NCBI GenBank assembly: GCA_963662155.1
Contig: OY759265.1
Span: 61,500,024-61,564,023 of the forward strand
DNA length: 64,000 nucleotides
Direction: 5' to 3'
DNA from: Lamellibrachia columna
Lineage: Eukaryota; Annelida; Polychaeta; Sabellida; Siboglinidae
The notes beneath the pieces were generated by a model. It saw nothing but the letters and a program-made list of their open reading frames with translations, was not told where the DNA came from and did not search any database. Positions 11,619 to 23,862 of the stretch are shown here, one piece after another (within the stretch, counting starts at the first letter, position 1; every line of letters begins with the position of its first letter). A program made the position numbers and the translations under genes.

Positions 11619-12740
11619 TTGTGTATCGGGGTATATCGCTACATTTAACCTACAGTGTGTTTGACAAAACTGTTTGCGATCTGTTCCACAAACTACGACG
11701 CTGACATTGTAGGATGACATGAAAACAGACCATGCCATGTGGTAATATAAGGTCAATTTGTGATTGTCACGAAAGGTTTGTTTTTTAACGCATTTTACAC
11801 ATTAATCTGTTTTACTATATTACCGTATGTCGATTAATTCGTGCGTACACCCTCAAAAACAAACAGCATTGATCATTTGTGAAATACTTTAGTGATTCAT
11901 CTCCATTTCGTGTACTCCCACATCGCCTACTGATATTATTCCCATTATACCCTGCATTTGGATAGCTCTCTCATTTCCCTACTCTCAGTAATTCATAGTC
12001 TCAGTATGTTTACATTCTAAATGTTCCCATTTCACCTACACTAAGATAGCAATACTCTCCCTCCAAAATCACCATTAAAATTTAACACTTGTAAGACAAT
12101 TGGTAAATGTAAAATATGCTTTTACACAAATCATAAGTTTTGTTGAGTTAAATCTGAGCTCTTCAGGACCCTTACTTATTATATGTTTATTATATGTTTA
12201 TTATATGTTTATGGACAACATTTGCTAAAACTAAAAGAATAATTAATTCAACAAAAACTCTGATTTTTAGAAAGTCACTCTTTGTACTGAATTGCTAAAA
12301 GAAGTCACATCCAATTAACCATTGTTCATATTGAAGCCGAACCATGTACTATGTAGCTAGTAGACCACGTGATCTAAGAGTAGGGATTGTGGGAGTAGGC
12401 CTTAATTGGGCAGTAGGCGAACTGGGAATCTGTCTCAGAATTAACCATACAACCACAGTAAGCGAAATGGGAGTAGGAGAATCTTAGTTTGTAACGTTGC
12501 ATGTTGCGCTTTAACGTCTTAACGTGGACTCGAAACATGTCGTGTTTATTCGTATTCAATTGATGTTACAAATAAAACAACATGTTGCGAAACTTTGCGT
12601 AGGAGTTGGTTTCTGCTTTCATCAATGAGCTACACACAGTATTCCATTACTTGTATGGACGGGACGTGTTGCAATACAGTGTGTTTCATGTCACATATGT
12701 CCTAAGCAAGATACACACACATGTTGATGCACCTGTACAT
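11619..12740. other. Intergenic, no gene recognised
   Basis: AT-rich sequence. Short ORFs on both strands have no recognisable motif. A TTATATGTTTA triplet repeat lies at about 12178-12212. Confidence 0.5.
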
Positions 12741-13115
12741 CCGCTGCCTCCCCTATGGAGAAACATTCACTCTCGCTGCCTACCCTATGGAGAAACATTC
12801 ACTCTCGCTGCCTCCCCTATGGAGAAACATTCACTATCGCTGCCTCCCCTATGGAGAAACATTCACTCTCGCTGCCTCCCCTATGGAGAAACATTCACTC
12901 TCGCTGCCTCCCCTATGGAGAAACATTCACTATCGCTGCCTACCCTATGGAGAAACATTCACTCTCGCTGCCTACCCTATTGAGAAACATTCACTCTCGC
13001 TGCCTCTTCTATGGAGAAACATTCACTCTCGCTGCCTACCCTATTGAGAAACATTCACTCTCGCTGCCTCCCCTATGGAGAAACATTCACTCTCGCTGCC
13101 TCTCCTAAATAGAAA
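12741..13115. repeat. 32-bp minisatellite
   Basis: About 11-12 units containing CTATGGAGAAACATTCACTC plus TCGCTGCC. Overlapping ORFs in three frames are artefacts of a stop-free unit. Confidence 0.95.
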
Positions 13116-14185
13116 CGTTCACCCTGGCATACGTTATTTTTGTGATTCCAATGACACATTCAATACGGGGCAAAGCGCACCACCGGTTTGCACACGTTCT
13201 ATCTCCACGAATTTTTCAGATATGCGTTTGCTGCTAGCAGTTTATTTGAAGCTTAGTGACCGTGTTGAGCCTTCTGTGTGTGCGGTTAAACCTCATCGTA
13301 TATAAAACACAAACAAGACAGCCGAAGTGTCTCGTGTCGTTAGATTCAACGAAACAACGGAACTTGAGAAGTCGTAACGTATTACCAGCGGACGTGGCTC
13401 GCGACCAGCAGCTTTAGCAACCATTGGCCCTGCGTATTATTCCGTTGTGTCGTCACCTGGTGCATAAAGACATATGATATGACCGTGTTTCATGGTGAGC
13501 GGGCCGTGGCGTGGCGGTTAGAACATCGGACTCTCAATTGAAGTAATCCAAGTACAAATCATCTTTTGAAACTTATGCTATAGACAGTGGTGATATTATC
13601 ATATGTGAACGAGTAGTGGTGATATTATCATATGTGAACGAGTAGTTTTCACGCAGTAGTTGCACCGTGGCTGTATTCTTCCGAGTCGAGGTAGCGTTGG
13701 AATAAAGTGTAAAGTGGTCTGAACAGTCCCAATGAAGCCAGTGTTACATATTGATGGGGGACATGGATGTGAATAAAAACAAATGGGGGACATGGATATG
13801 AATAAAAATAAATAGTTTAGTGTTTTTTTTAATCATACAGTTTTTTTTAATAAATAATAGAGTGTTTGTGTTATTAAAGACGGTTATCTACATTTACATG
13901 GTCTACGTATCGAGACAGCCGACGGCAGAAAGGAATGGCGGGGTCGTCTAATTAATGTAGAGTGACATTAATCTTGTGCAACAGATACCCTTCTGAGGAG
14001 GGCACTAAAATGAAACGGTATATCCTGCTAATCTTACCTGTCGACATCTTGATGGTTTAGTCTTCGCACCTACGATGACGCACCGGTAAATCGAGGCACA
14101 TAACAGCAGATCCGGATGAGTTAATTTGGGATCTACAGTCAAGTATCCTGCATTGACGTCACGGCATAACGACCGACTTTGGTGA
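13116..14185. other. Region upstream of the LamG gene; SINE remnant
   Basis: No coding sequence seen. A degraded tRNA-like head (box-A-like GTGGCGTGGCGGTTAGAACA, then a weak box B) lies at about 13502-13560, probably a SINE remnant. A 30-bp unit is duplicated at 13579-13641. The word GGGGCAAAGCGCAC, a TIR motif of the element at 58.6 kb, occurs at about 13168. Confidence 0.5.
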
Positions 14186-14189
14186 CAAT

Positions 14190-14260
14190 CAGCATATATA
14201 CCCGGTCCACTGCGCGACCTGTCAATCGGATTTTGTGAAGAGGCAAAAGTGGTAACGAAG
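14190..14260 (+). promoter_or_regulatory. TATA box and non-coding exon 1 of the TSP1/ChtBD2/LamG gene
   Basis: CATATATA at about 14191 is followed roughly 30 bases later by a plausible transcription start. A good donor, GAAG|GTAAGG, lies after 14260. The next acceptor (TTTCAG at 14970) leads straight to the ATG at 14974, so exon 1 would be untranslated. Inferred from spacing and splice consensus only. Confidence 0.5.
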
Positions 14261-14533
14261 GTAAGGACAGTCTTGATATGTCATTTGTACAATTAGGTTT
14301 CTTCTTTTTTAAGTTACTCCTCGCATATTATTTAGCATATCGCGAATTTGGTGGATAACAAAATGCGTACTTTTGTTAAAATAACATCCAAAGAATGGAC
14401 GTTGAGAGTGTAAATAGCTGTATGTTATAGAACAGGCAACACATTGCCACTCTTGTCGCTTTTGTACAGAACTTCGACTTGGCCAAGTCGAAAATAATGT
14501 AATAGTTTCTCCTACATGACAACATATTTACCG

Positions 14534-14818
14534 AGCTAGCATGTCGTGGTGGATACTAGAGCTAGCATGTCGTAGTGGATACTAGAGCTAGCATGTCGTA
14601 GTGGATACTAGTGCTAGCATGTCGTGGTGGATACTAGAGCTAGCATGTCGTAGTGGATACTAGTGCTAGCATGTCGTGGTGGATACTAGAGCTAGCATGT
14701 CGTAGTGGATACTAGAGCTAGCATGTCGTAGTGGATACTAGTGCTAGCATGTCGTGGTGGATACTAGAGCTAGCATGTCGTGGTGGATACTAGAGCTAGC
14801 ATGTCGTGGTGGATACTA
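14534..14818. repeat. 26-bp minisatellite in intron 1
   Basis: Eleven near-identical units of GAGCTAGCATGTCGTAGTGG plus ATACTA, each containing a GCTAGC palindrome. It lies inside the first intron of the secreted-protein gene. Confidence 0.95.
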
Positions 14819-14973
14819 GATATGTTTGATGATGTCTGGCGAAGTTACACTAAAAGAAGACGAGTGAAACATATAACTACACACACAGCTGTAATACAGT
14901 CGAACTGTTGGTGAGGACAGAAATATTCGCTCGAACAACGTAGATATCCTAAGTATGGTTTACTTTCAGCAAT

Positions 14974-17900
14974 ATGAAGGGATCACTGATTGTTGCTGTG
15001 TTGTCAGCCATCGTCTTCGTGGCGGGTGAGTACTGGAACAAATTTGCATTTGCTGTTCTCATCGACATTACTTACATTTTAACATTGTAAGAATATAACA
15101 CGAAGAACGTTCGTTTTCAGTAAGAAACAACACGTTGCCATCAACTATATACCATGTAGCGTGCGTTTGTGCGACGTTTTTTTAAAATTAAAGCTGAGCA
15201 GTCTACAACTGTTTCCTCGTACTGGTTTTGAACGTACATGTTCGTTGCATATGCCCGTTAGTCAGTTCAACGGGATGACCATATCCGTTGATCAAGCCCA
15301 GTTTGTCGCACGACATTAGCAAAATATAATTGAAAGTGAATACTGTTTGTTCGGTTCCAGCGGCCGACTTTGGCCCGTGGTCGGACTGGAGCGAGTGTCT
15401 TTGTAGCCAGGTGGAGCTCAGGAGTCGTGTGTGTGTCGCCGAGCCTTGTGTTGGAGATGACGTGGAGAGTCGACCGTGTATTTGCGTGCCGACCAATCCG
15501 CCCGGTAAGTAATTATTTAACGACATTAAACAATATTGTTCCGGTGGCAAGAGGACGAAGGAGCCGTTGGTTTATCGAACGTCGTCTACGATGTTTGATC
15601 TTGTGTGGCAGATGTTGATCAATTATATTTTAAACACATTCACATTGCTAGCATTTATGCAGAACATTTTTCTTCAAAGTTTGTATTGTTGCCTGTGACC
15701 ATGCATTGGACGTCGTCATCCAACGTGATACCAGACATGGTCCAAACTCAATTTGAAATGTTAACTGAACACAACAAGTGTACCTCCAAAGTGATCATCA
15801 CAAATTTACAACAGTTTCTACATTGTATGTACGGTATTTACGTTGATATAGTAGCCTAAATGTTATAACTTAAGGCTCGGTCCACCGATGTTGTAGCTAC
15901 GTTAACTTGTTACATTTGCTACATCGACGTGAATTCGTGCCTACAGTCGACTGCCCAATGGTGCACGGAGCCAACAGCGTCGATGGGATCCTCCCGGACA
16001 ACTGCAACTGTAGCAACTACGTCCAGTGCGTCCGAGACCAGGAAACCGACGAGTTCACTGGTTACTTCCGGTCGTGCAATCCGTGCGAGATCTGGGACCA
16101 GGAGGTGCTGACGTGCGTTCTCGACCAGAGCCAGCCGAACTGCGTATTCCAGCCATCGACCCAGGCCACCGGACCGTGTCCTCTCGGTGTGGTCGAAGGC
16201 AACGAGTTCCAGTTCATGCTGGGCAACGACACCATCATGGACTGCGCCCCCGGCACCAAGTTCAACTACTCAGTCTGCACATGTGTCCACTACGACCCAG
16301 GTGAGCTATGTTATCTTTGCATCCAAACTGACCAACGTCCATTGCTGCCCATCGGCTTCACCCGTCATTTAGGCGTATATTGCTGTCGCGTTCTCGTCAA
16401 TGACAGCCAAGCACCTGCACATCAAAACGCGTTAACTAAGTTCGTTTATTAGCGCTACACAGTCGCTGTTAGCGGACCACGCCATCACCAGCTCAACACC
16501 GAGCCGCTCACGAGGACTCACTAACGTTACATTACACTAACGCTACATTACACAGACACACACAGTCGCTGTTAGCGGACCACGCCATCACCAGCTCAAC
16601 ACCGAGCCGCTCACGAGGACTCACTAACGTTACATACCTTTCTTTTTACAAATGTCAAGGGCAAATTCACATTAGGAAAGTTAACTAATATATTTTAATC
16701 GTTAAGTAGGCTAGTGGCTTCCCGATACCTGTGCCTCTGGCGTCGAGTCCACACGTGGTGTACCCTGCTTGGTGCTGACTCCGACATCGGCATCGTCATT
16801 TCTCCACGAGGCGATGTACGAGACATCGAACCAGCTTTTCATGGCAGTGGATTTGCAATAATTCCCCACGGCTCACTTTCGGGCAGCAGGAAAGTCTCAT
16901 CTACACCACGCAGATAACGTCGGTTGCGTCTGTACGTGTGTCTTTGAATGAGAATCACGTAAGACTGGTTGGAGTGTTTCTTTGTGCATTCTCCAAGCAT
17001 CCACATGTCCTGTCCCAGCAGCTTCATGCAAATCGCGCCTGCTGCTAACGGTTTCAGCCAATGCGATAGTTTGTTGCATTATGCAACTTGCGCATCCTTG
17101 GCAATCTTATTGTCACGACTCACGTCAGCATCGTGGGGAGCGGTGGTCTAATGGTTAGACCACCCGCCTGTCGATCGAGAGGACGGTGGTTCGATTCCAC
17201 CTCCGCCGTTTCGAAGCTTGGGCAATTTCGTTCACCCCACTTTGCCCGTGTCTTTCGGAAGAGACACTAAAAGCCGTTGGTCCAAACACCTGCGTTAGCT
17301 CAAGATTGGGCTGTTTGGAGTATAACTACTTGAGACTTGAGCTGCAAGTTTCGGAATCAGTCTGCGTCGCAGAATTGGAAGCGGTGTCCGGCATCAACGA
17401 CTGCTGTGCTGGGGATGCACTTGTAACCCTCACGAACGGTGTTTCCAAAGCTTAGCAGCGCCAGCTGGACGTCGCTGCCATCCTCCATTGCTTTCACTAC
17501 GCGGTTCTTCTACATCCCAATGGCTCGCTCAGCCTGCCCATTGCTCTGGGGGTATCTCGGACTGCTCGTGATGTGCTGTGCTCGCCGCAAGAGAACTGTG
17601 GATCAAAGTCCGACATGACTACCTCGGGCACTCCATGACGCGCAAACTGTCACCTCATTGCATCGATTACACACTTCGTTCGCGTACTCGAACTTAGTCG
17701 TATCAGCTCGAAGAAATTGGAGAAGTAGTCGACCAACAGTAGGTAGTGCTGTCCTTGTAGCTCGAACAAGTCAGCACCAACTTTCGCCAAAGGCCTGTCT
17801 GGGACGTCGCGAGGCACCGCGGGCTCTTTGCACTGTTCTGGTTTGCTTATGTTGCACGCACTACATGGTCTCACGTAATCAGTGGTCACTTGGTTCACCA

Positions 17901-20254
17901 CAGCATCCTTGGTGAGACGCATATGTACCGGCCAAACCTAGGGTTCTATATAGGTAAAGCTAATGACAATCGAAGTAGGATATGCAACCAATCTTTATTA
18001 TAGCTAATCAAGCTAATATAAAATTACATGCAGGCAATGTCTAAATACAACTAAATACTCAAGCCTGTAAGCGGACATCGCCTTAGATTGGAACCACTAT
18101 AAGCCACAAATTTATAACCAAAACACAAATGTATAACCAAAACACAACCCGACAAAAAAACCAGGCACTCTTGTCTCGAGGCCGACGCATTAACGTTAAA
18201 ACAGACATCCATCTGCACATTTCAGACTACACTAATTATATCATCCGTTAATTGATAGGTTTGGGCGGAGGAATGTTCGACGTCGCCATTTGCAATTTTA
18301 TCGTTTATCGATGACCTACCAGACGGTATAGCGAATACGGCATGTTATCGTATATTTTAATACTGCCGTTTGGTGTTTGTTCTTAAGTGGATGCATACTG
18401 GGTAAATTTTGGTTGGACAATGCTTGGACAATCTGCTCACTCTACGTTGCCTCGGTTTATTCAGCTGAATAAATCAATACACGGCAATAGACAATGGTGG
18501 CCATAAGGACTGTTTACCGCGCTATATAAGAATATAACTTTATGTTTGAAGTTTGTTATGGCGGACATATTATCCTCTATGACAAGTTTCGCTGATGTTC
18601 TTGCAGGAGTTCCAGAGTTTGAGAGCATCACGTGTTTGACTTTCGAGGAAGGTTTCGTGGCGTCCAAGGGCCTCTGGCTGTACAACAGAGGTGTCGAGCT
18701 GAATTCCGGCGGCATTTCTGGCGACTGTGCATTCTTCGACAGCACCAACAATTCGAAGCTCGAGTTACCGTATTTCAGCAACGCCCTAGACAAGTTCTCA
18801 CAGTTCTCCATGAGCCTTTGGTTTAAGAGATCTTCCTCGGCCGGCACTCGATCTCTCGCCGACAACTCCGACTGCGACAACGCCGCGTCCATCAGTGCTC
18901 TGTCCCTCGCCGGCTCCATGTCCGGCAGTCTGAGAACTGACGGAGACATCTACAGCGAGCTGTTTGATAGTCAAATCGCAAACGACATGACAGCATCAGC
19001 CAGTGGTTCGGTAACGCCGTTTTCGCATGTACATATATTGCAATAGCAATACGATTTTTTTTCCCGCGTGCTAACAACGAAGCCGATTTTAGGACGTATT
19101 TTCCGAGACAAATCTCTCGCGATAATTGGTTCACCGTACTTTCCCTGATAGCACATCCATGTTTACAACTGTCTAATTGCTACCAGCTAACTTTCTATCA
19201 GTTTTGCTATCCAGTAGTAACACATTTGCAAGACAAAAACACGTGGTTGGGGGCGTTTCACCAGCTGAACTTCTTCTTGTTCTTCTCCCCCCTTGGTTCC
19301 TAGCGGGGTACCCGCCACTCAGTCTGCTCCACCCCCGCCACTCAGTCTGCTCCACCCCCGCCACTCAGTCTGCTCCACCCCCGCCACTCAGTCTGCTCCA
19401 CCCCCGCCACTCAGTCTGCTCCACCCCCGCCACTCAGTCTGCTCCATCCGTTACGATCTTCTGCCATTCTCTGCCACTCTCGGCTGTTCACCTTTGCCCA
19501 TTCGACATCTCTCTCAACACAGTCCCTCCAGCTGAACAACATATGAACATCGAACATAATACTACCTGTTCCTGTACAGGCGACTGATGACAGCTGGCAT
19601 CACTATGTCGTGAGCTACAACGGCTCGCGTGTCTCATTCTACCTCGACAACAACCCCATCGGCTCAGAATACGTCATTGGTAAATATAATATATACGTTT
19701 TCTTAATTACGAAACCTAACAAAAACGATGTGCTTACAAATTACTCGCCGCACATATTCTACGTAGCTGCTTACTGAAGGCTAGTTCGTGCTTAACTTAA
19801 TGTAAAATATGAGGTTAGTAAATGATACTATTTTGTGAGCGTGATGTCATGAGAAAACAATATTTGTATCATTTCATGTAGACAAATAATTGCATTGTAT
19901 AATGTTTCTCTTCGAAATCGTAAAGGTAATAAAACAAATAAAAAATATTAATGCTGACAAAGCAACGCACATTTAGGCAGTGTTTACGAGTATACTACTT
20001 GCTGCCATGGTAACTGTGCAACTGAAGCGTGGCTGGTGAGCGGAGTTGTGAGTGTGGACGTCGTCTTGGTTGCAGGCAGGCCCGACCGCGTCAAGGCTCC
20101 GATGGTGATGGGCGGCTGTGCGTGTGGGAACGGCTGCTTCTTCGACGGATACTTGGATACGGTAAGGAAACTGTTATAGCTGTAATGGTGGTAGTGGTAG
20201 TGGTAGTGATAATGGTGGTGGTGGTGGTGATAGTGGTACTAGTGGTAGTACTAT

Positions 20255-20343
<89 letters not shown>

Positions 20344-20344
20344 C

Positions 20345-20424
<80 letters not shown>

Positions 20425-20425
20425 C

Positions 20426-20484
<59 letters not shown>

Positions 20485-20687
20485 TAGCAGATATAGCTGT
20501 AGCAGCGACAGCAGAAGTGGCAGCAGCGACAACAGTTTTATTAGGTACAGTAGATGGAGTAGTACATCGTCATACAAACCATTGTCCGTATTGTTTACAG
20601 ATCTCCTTCCTGAGAGTCGCTCTTGACGCCGCCGATGTCAACGTCTTGTACAACAACCCAGGGGCTTGCGTGCCTGCTGACGCTTAG
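14974..20687 (+). CDS. Secreted TSP1 + chitin-binding + LamG matrix protein (7 coding exons)
   Basis: Coding exons 14974-15025, 15361-15504, 15947-16300, 18607-19010, 19580-19679, 20076-20161 and 20601-20687 have GT/AG borders and matching phases and total 408 codons plus TAG. Exon 1 encodes a signal peptide (MKGSLIVAVLSAIVFVA). Exon 2 is thrombospondin-1-like (WSDWSEC with six or more Cys). Exon 3 holds one or two peritrophin-type chitin-binding modules (CNCSNYVQC, CEIWDQEVLTC, CPLG...DCAPGTKFNYSVCTC). Exons 4-7 form a LamG/concanavalin-like domain (FSMSLWFKR, SWHHYVVSYNGS, GCFFDGYLDT). It is probably an extracellular protein binding chitin and glycans. Chitin-binding plus LamG is also found in molluscan shell-matrix proteins of the Pif type, but the VWA domain of Pif is absent. 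No lesions seen; the gene looks functional. The substrate and tissue are inference. Confidence 0.85.
16446..16640. repeat. ~110-bp tandem duplication in intron
   Basis: Two almost identical segments, both containing CAGTCGCTGTTAGCGGACCA and ending CACTAACGTTACAT, are separated by a short junction. Confidence 0.9.
16800..17930 (-). pseudogene. Ty3/gypsy integrase relic, split by a SINE
   Basis: Minus-strand fragments of a Ty3/gypsy pol. From 17922 downward: remains of the zinc-binding part (CSACNISKPEQC), then integrase-core blocks HYLLLVDYFSNFFEL (first Asp), VVMSDFDPQF (second Asp, SDNGPQF-like) and SPRYPQSNGQAERAI (catalytic Glu), in shifting frames. Near 17020-16830 lies the C-terminal SYVILIQRHTYRRNRRYLR block. 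A SINE at 17135-17290 sits between these parts, showing order of insertion. Many frame breaks; no protease, RT or LTRs seen. It is a dead intronic insertion opposite to the host gene. Confidence 0.75.
17135..17290 (+). mobile_element. tRNA-derived SINE (tRNA-Asp-like head)
   Basis: The head at 17135-17209 has box A (TGGTCTAATGGTTAGACCAC), an anticodon-loop-like CTGTCGA and box B GGTTCGATTCC, so it folds much like tRNA-Asp. The body contains TTTCGAAGCTTGGGCAATTT and continues CTTTCGGAAGAGACACTAAA, a conserved-domain type of SINE body. The first body block is also present in the SINE at 25256-25572, so the two share a module. The 3' end is uncertain. Confidence 0.75.
17931..18606. other. Intron 4 remainder, nothing recognised
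   Basis: AT-rich intronic DNA up to the acceptor CTTGCAG before 18607. A TATAACCAAAACACAA motif is duplicated at about 18114-18148. Confidence 0.5.
19313..19447. repeat. 23-bp minisatellite in intron
   Basis: Six near-perfect units of CCACTCAGTCTGCTCCACCC plus CCG, between LamG exons 4 and 5. Confidence 0.95.
20186..20483. repeat. (AGT)n microsatellite in intron
   Basis: About 290 bases of GTA/AGT/GTG triplets with rare ACT interruptions, immediately downstream of the donor at 20161. Confidence 0.95.
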
Positions 20688-20761
20688 GGGCCATAACTAA
20701 ACAAGACCAGGACGAGTCGAGTTACAACAGTGTCTTGTTGTTAGTGCCACTGTAAGAACAT

Positions 20762-20767
20762 AATAAA
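20762..20767 (+). terminator. Poly(A) signal of the TSP1/ChtBD2/LamG gene
   Basis: AATAAA lies 75 bases after the TAG at 20685-20687, followed by a GT-rich stretch. Confidence 0.7.
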
Positions 20768-20904
20768 TCTACCAGTGTCGCACAGTGTTCGTCTTTCTCT
20801 CATTTGTAGTCGACATATTCCTTGTAATTGTCGCCGATGACAAGAATGATACATTAGTTTATAATTTGTTCGATATAAATACTCAATTTCCGTGAAAGAC
20901 TTAA

Positions 20905-21355
20905 AGTAGCAAAAGTAATTCCTATATTTAAGAAACATTATCCCATATATCCCTTTTGCCTGTTATTTCAAAAGTCGTGGAAAGAATTATGAATAACCAA
21001 TTACTCATGTATTTTACTAATACAAAACTACTGCCTGATAATCAATACGGCTTCAGACCATTCAACTGAATATAATAATAAACTCTACAAATAGTCGATA
21101 GGATCACTACACAATTGGATAACAACTAATTACCCATGAGTATATTGATTTATCGAAAGCATTCGATACACTTGACCACACAATCCTATTAAAACAATTA
21201 GAACATTATGGGTTGGAATCCTCAGCATTACAATTATCAAAGAGATACTTAAAAAAACGTGAGCGATTTGTAAAAATTGATGACATAAAATCAAATGTCT
21301 TACCTATAAACACGGGGGTCCCACAAGGCTCAATCCTGGGTTAAATGTTATTCAT

Positions 21356-21439
<84 letters not shown>

Positions 21440-21520
21440 GAATAACATATATTACCTATTTCTCACAAGCCAGTACTGTCTTTAAATTCATTACACATGC
21501 CGATGATACTTCTCTAGTGA
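20905..21520 (+). pseudogene. LINE reverse transcriptase relic with internal (TA)n
   Basis: Conceptual translation gives VIPIFKKH, then PVISKVVERIMNNQLLMYF and DNQYGFRPF, then LSKAFDTLDHTILLKQLEHY, then GVPQGSILG followed by a stop. After a (TA)n expansion (21361-21437) comes HADDTSLVS, the YADD-equivalent. The order matches RT blocks of a jockey/CR1-superfamily LINE, diverged from the copies at 2-11 kb. Several frame changes show it is dead. Confidence 0.75.
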
Positions 21521-21528
21521 GTATGCTC

Positions 21529-21860
21529 GGGTATGTATTCGGCGCCCTTCATAACCAGACACCCGCCTACCTTGTGTCACTGATCACACCCTACGTACTT
21601 CAGCGCCCTTCATAACCAGACACCCGCGTACCTTATGTCACTGATCACACCCTACATACCGCGCCGGTCAACCCGATCAGCAGGCCGCGCCCTTCTAACT
21701 GTGCCGCGATATAACCTTGTGTGATACGGCTGGCGATCATTCTCTCGTGCAGGACCACTTCTGTGGAATGCGTTGCCTGAGGAACTACGACTGATCTCAA
21801 TGGTCGACTTGAAGGCGCGCCTCAAAACTCATTATTTTAAACTCGCTTTTAATGTCTAGT
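21529..21860 (+). pseudogene. LINE (L2/CR1-like) ORF2 C-terminal fragment
   Basis: Translation shows ALHNQTPAYLVSLITPY, RSAGRALLTVPR, SFSRAGPLLWNALPEELRLI and LKARLKTHYFKLAF, the usual C-terminal pattern of L2-type LINE polyproteins. The first 62 bases are tandemly duplicated (about 21540-21663), which breaks the frame. It could be the 3' part of the RT relic just upstream. Confidence 0.7.
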
Positions 21861-22536
<676 letters not shown>

Positions 22537-22639
22537 GCTATTTTTATTGTCGTGACAATGTACACACCGTTGAACAGAGTCGTACTTTGGAAGCCAGTGT
22601 TTAAATAAAGTTCATTATTATTATTATTATTATCAAATA

Positions 22640-23394
22640 CAGGGATATATACATTATACAAACAAATATATATTATAGAAATCTATGCGTATGCACTGTT
22701 ATTAACTGCTACACTTGAAGGCATGGTCAAGAATAAATAACTAATCCAACTATACGCGTCAACATTAGTTTATACAAGCGGAACTATACAACAAATTTAT
22801 TGAAAACGTACCAGGGTGGCTCCTAGGAGAGCGACTTCTTTAGTCTGAACAGGAGTCTCCCAAATCCAAGTTGTACTGTATATGTGCTTACATACCTAAT
22901 GTACACACAATTGAATAAAAAATAAATACATTATTGTTACTGTATATTATGTACAAATGGGGCAATAAACAATTATGTCTCTCTGTCTGTCTGTCGGTCT
23001 GTCTGTCTATATGGGTGCCGCGCCTGTTTCGCTATAAGGAACATGTTGGGACTCAAAATATCCAATATATATCCGATGTTCACTCTATTCATGGGTACTT
23101 AAAACAGTGCTGGCCAGAACGGCGATTTTAAAGTTGTTCCTTTTGTACATCGAGAATTAGCATTGCAAGATGCCATTGTGTAGTGAAACATTACAAATCT
23201 CTTTCTAATTCAACTCAGCTTTAGTTGTAACTTTAATTAGAAGTGATTAATTATGGTCTGTTGTATCACTGAAGGTTGGTCACACAAGTTGAAAAAGTGA
23301 GAGGCTATTAAGAAAATAACAGAATCTCCATCTAGTGAGAATAAAATGGAGTAGTCGGATAACTCGCAGACGGGCGAAGTAAGTTATTATCAAG
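22640..23394. other. Intergenic, nothing recognised
   Basis: AT-rich, with a CTGT tetranucleotide run at about 22981-23010. No gene or named repeat seen. Confidence 0.4.
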
Positions 23395-23720
23395 TATCAC
23401 GTATCAAGCTTCAAGTAGCCTCGACAAACCAAGCTCCCTGATGTGACACCACCGTTTGTCGCTCTCACAACCGTCTTGTGACTAGTCTCGCTTATCCGAC
23501 TCTCACTCGCCAACAACCAATCAGCGTTATCCAGGTTCTACACTATGCAATTATTTTGAAAGAATTCGTTTTTAGTGTGACAGTTGTGTCAATATAATCA
23601 AAGTTTAAAGTTGATTCGAAAAATTCGTATAAAAAGTTCACTCTTATTCGATGAGTTAGCCAAATCACCCGATGAGAGCGTAATTACTAATTAATCCAAG
23701 TATGCATGCACATAGAATCT
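23395..23720 (+). repeat. Dispersed repeat copy A (TIR-like end)
   Basis: Homologous, in inverted orientation, to 60590-60965. Shared blocks are the end CTCC..TGTGRCRCCACC(R)TTTGTCGC (23432-23460), TCGCTTATCYGACTCTC (about 23488), and GACAGTTGTGTCAATAT followed by AAGTTTAAAGTT (23579-23615). A DNA-transposon origin is inferred from the TIR-like end and AT-rich non-coding body. Confidence 0.6.
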
Positions 23721-23735
23721 TGGTGCATACATAAT

Positions 23736-23862
23736 TTCCGTCACAATGAAAAGTACGGTTTGGAACCAGGCTGAGGGGTGTGCGACAAACGGAGGTACCA
23801 CACCCCGGAGCCTTGATGATCGAGGCTACCTTGTGGCAACTGCACTTCCCATTGTGACGGAA
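23736..23862. mobile_element. 127-bp hairpin MITE-like element
   Basis: Ends in inverted copies of TTCCGTCACAATG(RR)AAGT, 19 bases with two mismatches, and weaker pairing inward for about 20 bases. It interrupts the dispersed repeat around it. No target duplication is obvious. Confidence 0.55.

Noticed and set aside
14534..14818. Possible CRISPR-like array
   Set aside because: Units are contiguous without unique spacers, and the context is a eukaryotic intron. The same applies to the other minisatellites.
17135..17209. Functional tRNA-Asp gene
   Set aside because: It is followed by a conserved SINE body shared with another SINE and has no prompt terminator, so I call it a SINE head.
20029..20487. 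Poly-valine ORF
   Set aside because: It is a frame of the (AGT)n microsatellite.
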